Shown here in pieces: positions 59,701-64,000 of a stretch of 64,000 nucleotides of DNA. This DNA is from Crossaster papposus (lineage: Eukaryota; Echinodermata; Asteroidea; Velatida; Solasteridae): positions 1,178,001 to 1,242,000 of the forward strand of contig JBAIAA010000094.1 in NCBI GenBank assembly GCA_037893245.1. The letters run 5' to 3'. Each line of letters begins with the position of its first letter. Within the stretch, counting starts at the first letter, position 1. The notes under the pieces were generated by a model. It saw nothing but the letters and a program-made list of their open reading frames with translations, was not told the DNA's origin and ran no database searches. Made by a program: the position numbers and the translations under genes.

Positions 59701-62700
59701 TGCCGCATTGGCCTATGACGCCAGTGCCCTGACACATGAGTCTCACAGTTTGGGTTCTTTCTATTGAGAAATTTGGCAATATTTTGGCTCCGATGTCGAG
59801 CTGGTGAGTGTCTCTTCATTCTCGAACAACGTTGAGGTTCGCCGCTAAGATATAAGTCAAGAAAATAATCCTCATTCGCAGCCACCTTTTCTTATGTGTA
59901 TGTTTGTACACGTGTATTGCCGCATTGGCCTATTCCGTCAGTGCCCTGACGCATGAGTCTCACAGTTTGGTTTTTTTCCAGTGAGAAATTTGGCAATATT
60001 TTGGCTCAGATGTCGAGCTGGTGAGTGTCTCTTCATTCTCAAACAACGTTGAGGTTCGCAGCTCAAATATAAGTCGAGAAAATTATCCTCATTCGCAGCC
60101 ACCTTTTCTGATGAGTATGTTTGTACATGTGTATTGCCGCATTGGCCTATGCCGCCAGTTCCCTGACGCATGAGTCTCACGGTTTGGGTTTTTTCTAGTG
60201 AGAAATTTGGCAATATTTTGGCTCAGATGTCGAGCTGGTGAGTGTCTCTTCATTCTCGAACAACGTTGAGTTTCGCAGCCCAGATATAAGTCGAGAAAAT
60301 TATCCTCATTCGCAGCCATGTTTCCTGTTGTGTTTCTATGTACACGTGTATTGCCGCATTGGCCTATGCCGCCAGTTCCCTGACGCATGAGTCTCACAGT
60401 TTGGGTTCTTTCTATTGAGAAATTTGGCAATATTTTGGCTCCGATGTCGAGCTGGTGAGTGTCTCTTCATTATCGAACAACGTTGAGGTTCGCAGCGCAA
60501 ATATAAGTCGAGAAAATTATCCTCATTCGCAGCCATGTTTTCTTATGTGTATCTATGTACACGAGTATTGCCGCATTGGCCTAGGTCGCCAGTGCCCTGA
60601 CGCATGAGTCTCACAGTTTGGGTTCTTTTCATTGGGAAATTTGGCAATATTTTGGCTCAGATGTCGAGCTGGTGAGTATTTCTTCATTCTCGAACAACGT
60701 TGAGGTTCCCAGCTAAGATAAAAGTCGAGAAAATAATCCTCATTCGCAGCCACCTTTTCTGATGTGTATGTTTGTACACGTGTATTGCCGCATTGGCCTA
60801 TGCCGCCAGTGCCCTGACGCATGAGTCTCACAGTTTGGGTTCTTTCTCTTGAAAAATTTGGCAATATTTTGGCTCCGATGTTGAGCTGGTGAGTGTCTCT
60901 TCATTCTCGAACAACGTTGAGGTTCGCAGATCAAATATAAGTCGAGAAAATTATCCTCATTCGCAGCCACCTTTTCTGATGTGTATGTTTGTACACTTGT
61001 ATTGCCGCATAGGCCTATGCCGTCAGTGCCCTGACGCATGGGTCTCACGGTTTGGGGTTTTTCCAGTGAGAAATTTGGCAATATTTTGGCTCAGATGTCG
61101 ACCTGGTGAGTGTCTCTTCATTCTCGAACAACGTTGAGGTTCGCAGCTCAGATATAAGTCGAGAAAATTAACCTCATTCCTAGCCATGTTTTCTTGTGTG
61201 TATCTATGTACACGTGTATTGCCGCATAGGCCTATGCCGTCAGTGCCCTGACGCATGAGTCTCACAGTTTGGGTTCTTTCCATTGAGAGATTTGGCAATA
61301 TTTTGGCTCAGATGTCGAGCTGGTGAGTGTCTCTTCATTCTCGAACAACGTTGAGGTTCGCAGCTCCAATATAAGTCGAGAAAATTGTCATCATTGGCAG
61401 CCACCTTTTCTTAGGTGTATCTATGTACACGTGTATTGGCGCATTGGCCTATGCCGCCAGTGCCCTGACGCATGAGTCTCACAGTTTTGGGTTTTTTCCA
61501 TTGAGAAATTTGGCAATATTTTGGCTCAGATGTCGAGCTGGTGAGTGTCTCTTCATTCTCGAGCAACGTTGAGGTTCGCAGCTCAAATATAAGTCGAGAA
61601 AATTATCCTCATTCGCAGCCACCTTTTCTGATGTGTATGTTTGTACACGTGTATTGCCGAATAGGCCTATGCCGTCAGTGCCCTGACGCATGGGTCTCAC
61701 GGTTTTGGTTTTTTTCCAGTGAGAAATTTGGCAATATTTTGGCTCCGATGTCGAGCTGGTGAGTGTCTCGTCATTCTCGAACAACGTTGAGGTTCTCAGC
61801 TCAGATATAAGTCGAGAAAATTATCCTCATTCGCAGCCACCTTTTCTTATGTGTATGTTTGTACACATGTATTGCCGCATAGGCCTATGCCGCCAGTGGC
61901 CTGACGCATGAGTCTCACGGTTTGGGTTTTTTCCAGTGAGTAATTTGGCAATATTTTGGCTCCGATGTCGAGTTGGTGAGTGTCTCGTCATTCTCGAACA
62001 ACGTTGAGGTTCTCAGCTCAGATATAAGTCAAGAAAATTATCCTCATTCGCGGCCACCTTTTCTTATGTGTATGTTTGTACACGTGTATTGCCGCATAGG
62101 CCTATGCCGCCAGTGGCCTGTCGCATGAGTCTCACAGTTTGGGTTCTTTCTATTGAGAAATTTGGCAATATTTTGGCTCAGATGTTGAGCTGGTGAGTGT
62201 CTCTTCATTCTCAAACAACGTTGAGGTTCGCAGCTCAAATATAAGTCGAGAAAATTATCCTCATTCGCAGCCACCTTTTCTGATGTCTATGTTTGTACAT
62301 GTGTATTGCCGCATTGGCCTATGCCGCCAGTTCCCTGACGCATGAGTCTCACGGTTTGGGTTTTTTCTAGTGAGAAATTTGGCAATATTTTGGCTCAGAT
62401 GTCGAGCTGGTGAGGGTTCCTTCATTCTCGAACAAAGTTGAGGTTCGCAGCCCAGATATAAGTCGAGAAAATTATCCTCATTCGCAGCCATGTTTCCTTG
62501 TGTGTTTCTATGTACACGTGTATTGCCGCATTGGCCTATGCCGCCAGTTCCCTGACGCATGAGTCTCACAGTTTGGGTTTTTTCTATTGAGAAATTTGGC
62601 AATATTTTGGCTCAGATGTCGAGCTGGTGAGTGTCTCTTCATTCTCGAACAACGTTGAGGTTCGCAGCTAAGATATAAGTCGAGAAAATTATCCTCATTC

Positions 62701-63560
62701 GCAGCCACCTTTTCTTATGTGTATGTTTGTACACGTGTATTGCCGCATTGGCCTATGACGCCAGTGCCCTGACACATGAGTCTCACAGTTTGGGTTCTTT
62801 CTATTGAGAAATTTGGCAATATTTTGGCTCCGATGTCGAGCTGGTGAGTGTCTCTTCATTCTCGAACAACGTTGAGGTTCGCCGCTAAGATATAAGTCAA
62901 GAAAATAATCCTCATTCGCAGCCACCTTTTCTTATGTGTATGTTTGTACACGTGTATTGCCGCATTGGCCTATTCCGTCAGTGCCCTGACGCATGAGTCT
63001 CACAGTTTGGTTTTTTTCCAGTGAGAAATTTGGCAATATTTTGGCTCAGATGTCGAGCTGGTGAGTGTCTCTTCATTCTCGAACAAAGTTGAGGTTCGCA
63101 GCTCAGATATAAGTCGAGGAAATTGTCATCATTCGCAGCCACCTTTTCTTAGGTGTATCTATGTACACGTGTATTGGCGCATTGGCCTATGCCGCCAGTG
63201 CCCTGACGCATGAGTCTCACAGTTTTGGGTTTTTTCCATTGAGAAATTTCGCAATATTTTGGCTCAGATGTCGAGCTGGTGAGTGTCTCTTCATTCTCGA
63301 GCAACGTTGAGGTTCGCAGCTCAAATATAAGTCGAGAAAATTATCCTCATTCGCAGCCACCTTTTCTGATGTGTATGTTTGTACACGTGTATTGCCGCAT
63401 AGGCCTATGCCGTCAGTGCCCTGACGCATGGGTCTCACGGTTTTGGTTTTTTTCCAGTGAGAAATTTGGAAATATTTTGGCTCCGATGTCGAGCTGGTGA
63501 GTGTCTCGTCATTCTCGAACAACGTTGAGGTTCTCAGCTCAGATATAAGTCGAGAAAATT
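56743..63560. repeat. Higher-order units of 1521 and about 3040 bp in the right arm
   Basis: The marker monomer with the GTATTGCCGAATAGG variant lies at about 57090, 58611 and 61655, giving spacings of 1521 and 3044 bp. A second set at 59468 and 59655 recurs at 62508 and 62695, 3040 bp later. Part of the 54139-56742 unit is repeated again from about 60089. Borders are approximate. Confidence 0.65.
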
Positions 63561-63632
63561 ATCCTCATTCGCAGCCACCTTTTCTTATGTGTATGTTTGT
63601 AAAAGTGTATTGCCGCATAGGCCTATGCCGCC

Positions 63633-63654
63633 AGTGGCGCATGAGTGGCGCATG
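63633..63654. repeat. 11-bp tandem duplication in a satellite monomer
   Basis: AGTGGCGCATG occurs twice in direct succession, where other monomers read AGTGGCCTGACGCATG. The same monomer has lost its CACGTG core (GTAAAAGTG at about 63600). Confidence 0.8.
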
Positions 63655-64000
63655 AGTCTCACGGTTTGGGTTTTTTCTAGTGAGAAATTTGGCAATATTT
63701 TGGCTCAGATGTCGAGCTGGTGAGTGTCTCTTCATTCTCGAACAAAGTTGGGGTTCGCAGCCCAGATATAAGTCGAGAAAATTATCCTCATTCGCAGCCA
63801 TGTTTCCTTGTGTGTTTCTATGTACACGTGTATTGCCGCATTGGCCTATGCCGCCAGTTCCCTGACGCATGAGTCTCACAGTTTGGGTTCTTTCTATTGA
63901 GAAATTTGGCAATATTTTAGCTCAGATGTCGAGCTGGTGAGTGTCTCTTCATTCTCGAACAACGTTGAGGTTCGCAGCTAAGATATAAGTCGAGAACATT

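Larger units (their letters stand above)
51927..64000. repeat. 217-bp satellite array, right arm (about 56 monomers)
   Basis: This is the same satellite in the same orientation as the left arm. It resumes at the palindrome GCATAGGCCTATGC (51927-51940) and runs off the end of the window. The first ~430 bp match 40294-40722 with a single obvious difference, and share the rare TGTACGCGTG variant (52126-52135 against 40494-40503). Later monomers form 1302-, 1521- and ~3040-bp higher-order units. Local defects include a 44-bp deletion near 52596, a poly-T expansion at 59031-59040 and an 11-bp duplication at 63633-63654. Confidence 0.97.

Noticed and set aside
1..64000. Integron-like or CRISPR-like reading of a recombinase beside a repeat array
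   Set aside because: The repeats are contiguous with no variable spacers or cassettes, the gene has spliceosomal introns, and the island interrupts the array and does not head it.

Overview
The window looks like nuclear DNA of a multicellular animal. About 86% of it is one tandem satellite with a 217-bp monomer. It is interrupted once, by an 8.8-kb island carrying a spliced gene with GT-AG introns. The gene combines Tudor-like, zinc-finger, tyrosine-recombinase and Myb/SANT-like segments. From memory, zinc-finger/recombinase/SANT proteins of this kind are common as uncharacterised proteins in fish and marine invertebrates. The abundant CpG in the satellite (12 in the monomer at 40201-40417) would suit an invertebrate. 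The species cannot be read from the sequence.

Layout. Positions 1-43116 hold roughly 199 satellite monomers. They are organised into nested higher-order repeats with spacings such as 651, 870, 1087, 1303, 1521, 1956-2609 and 2607 bp, as expected from repeated unequal exchange. Positions 43117-51926 are the island. Positions 51927-64000 are about 56 more monomers of the same satellite in the same orientation. The left flank, and the first ~430 bp of the right flank, match the uninterrupted array around 40292/40294 base for base apart from rare differences. The island is therefore best read as a clean insertion into an already homogenised satellite. It replaced one C and lies directly against a perfect 14-bp palindrome present in most monomers.

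Inside the island, from left to right: a border zone with inverted repeats; a 567-bp non-autonomous element with 24-bp terminal inverted repeats; a possible promoter zone; then a gene on the + strand from 44962 to 51691. My exon model is a Tudor-like module in two exons, a 129-nt phase-0 exon tandemly duplicated so that four spliceable copies precede a fifth fused copy, a large exon with two zinc-finger-like motifs and a tyrosine recombinase core, a short acidic exon, and a terminal Myb/SANT-like exon. The full model gives 976 residues, or 804 if the four cassette exons are skipped. Introns carry a 28-bp perfect palindrome, a ~90-bp inverted-repeat element and a piggyBac-like MITE with TTAA flanks.

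The simplest interpretation is that the island is a Crypton-like (tyrosine recombinase) DNA transposon. It seems to have acquired a chromatin-reader module and an amplified exon, and to have inserted into a possibly centromeric satellite. A host gene moved into the array is the main alternative. No rRNA, tRNA, CRISPR array or other convincing gene was seen, and the many open frames in the satellite are judged non-coding.
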